A DNA stretch of 15,497 nucleotides from assembly GCA_947474415.1 (NCBI GenBank), contig CANJKD010000006.1, forward strand, positions 1 to 15,497, given 5' to 3'. Position numbers and translations under genes: made by a program. The notes beneath the pieces were generated by a model. The model had not been told where the DNA came from, did not search any database, and saw only the letters and a list, made by a program, of their open reading frames with translations. Below are positions 15,275 through 15,497 of the stretch, in pieces (the first letter of the stretch is position 1; every line of letters begins with the position of its first letter). Source of the DNA: Burkholderiales bacterium (GTDB lineage: Bacteria; Pseudomonadota; Gammaproteobacteria; Burkholderiales; Burkholderiaceae_C).

Positions 15275-15425
15275 GTTTGAAGGCGAGTGCCAAGACGAGC
15301 TGGGTTAGCCTGAGAGGGTTGGCTTGGGGAGTCGAGGTCTTATGGACTTTAAACGCTCACTGAAGAGAATAGAGTTTCATGCAAGTGAAGTTTCTATCAA
15401 TTCTTTGAGTAATTTTAACAAGATC

Positions 15426-15497
15426 GAACTGAAGAGTTTGATCCTGGCTCAGATTGAACGCTGGCGGCATGCCTTACACATGCAAGTCGAACGGCAG
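15426..15497 (+). rRNA. rrs: 16S ribosomal RNA, 5' end only
   Basis: The first 72 bases of the gene, cut by the window end. The conserved stretch AGAGTTTGATCCTGGCTCAG (15433-15452) is present, followed by ATTGAACGCTGGCGGCATGC and CTTACACATGCAAGTCGAACGG. GGCATGCCTTACACATGCAAGTCG is typical of Betaproteobacteria. The mature 5' end is placed by alignment to the E. coli 16S start and could be off by a few bases. Confidence 0.97.

Larger units (their letters stand above)
15014..15425 (+). other. rRNA operon leader region (no protein gene)
   Basis: 412 bp between the ptsI stop and the 16S 5' end. It holds at least one good promoter, a probable second one, an imperfect hairpin (CTCATCTGCG at 15081-15090 against a bulged partner ending GATGAG at 15122) that might end ptsI transcription, a CTGCA/TGCAG hairpin with a 3-nt loop (15188-15200), boxB/boxA/boxC-like antitermination elements, and an AT-richer stretch (about 15335-15425) leading into the 16S gene. 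No ORF here looks like a gene. Confidence 0.8.

Overview
This window looks like chromosomal DNA from a high-GC betaproteobacterium of the order Burkholderiales, most likely near the Rubrivivax/Leptothrix/Ideonella group. The evidence is the very GC-rich, tightly packed coding sequence, a 16S rRNA 5' end that reads as betaproteobacterial, and the gene order dat - DUF493 (ybeD) - lipB - lipA. The genus is inferred, not proven. No mobile element, phage, CRISPR array or tRNA was seen.

Layout. 1-798 (-): hemB without its C-terminal end. 1013-2570 (+): a HemJ/CopD-type membrane protein and a VanZ-family membrane protein. 2580-3589 (+): a thioredoxin-fold [2Fe-2S] ferredoxin and a small alpha/beta hydrolase. 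3684-4856 (+): a D-alanyl-D-alanine carboxypeptidase. 5028-8049 (+): D-amino-acid aminotransferase, DUF493 protein, lipB and lipA. A perfect hairpin separates lipA from a convergent TlpA-like thioredoxin (8093-8602, -). That gene is divergent from and almost abuts a DUF4197 gene (8615-9313, +). 9322-10479 (-): a protein built like a hybrid histidine kinase but lacking the phosphorylated residues. 10772-11296 (+): a lipoprotein. 11465-12152 (+): EIIA(Man)-type protein and HPr. 12202-13050 (-): an OlsB-like acyltransferase. 13214-15013 (+): ptsI. 15014-15425: an rRNA operon leader with promoters and antitermination boxes. 15426 to the end: the first 72 bases of a 16S rRNA gene.

How the genes fit together. 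hemB and hemJ are an early and a late step of haem synthesis, placed back to back. The carboxypeptidase releases D-alanine, which the neighbouring aminotransferase can use. lipB and lipA make protein-bound lipoate. EIIA, HPr and Enzyme I form a phosphorelay with no sugar permease in the window, which suggests a regulatory role.

Most of the window is housekeeping and I do not see a clearly new multi-gene system. The points most worth a second look are the pseudo-kinase/pseudo-receiver protein at 9322-10479, a repeated arrangement that suggests leaderless mRNAs (a -10-like hexamer ending 6-7 nt before the ATG of five genes with no Shine-Dalgarno), an OlsB-like gene lying backwards between ptsH and ptsI, and the nearly touching divergent starts at 8602/8615.
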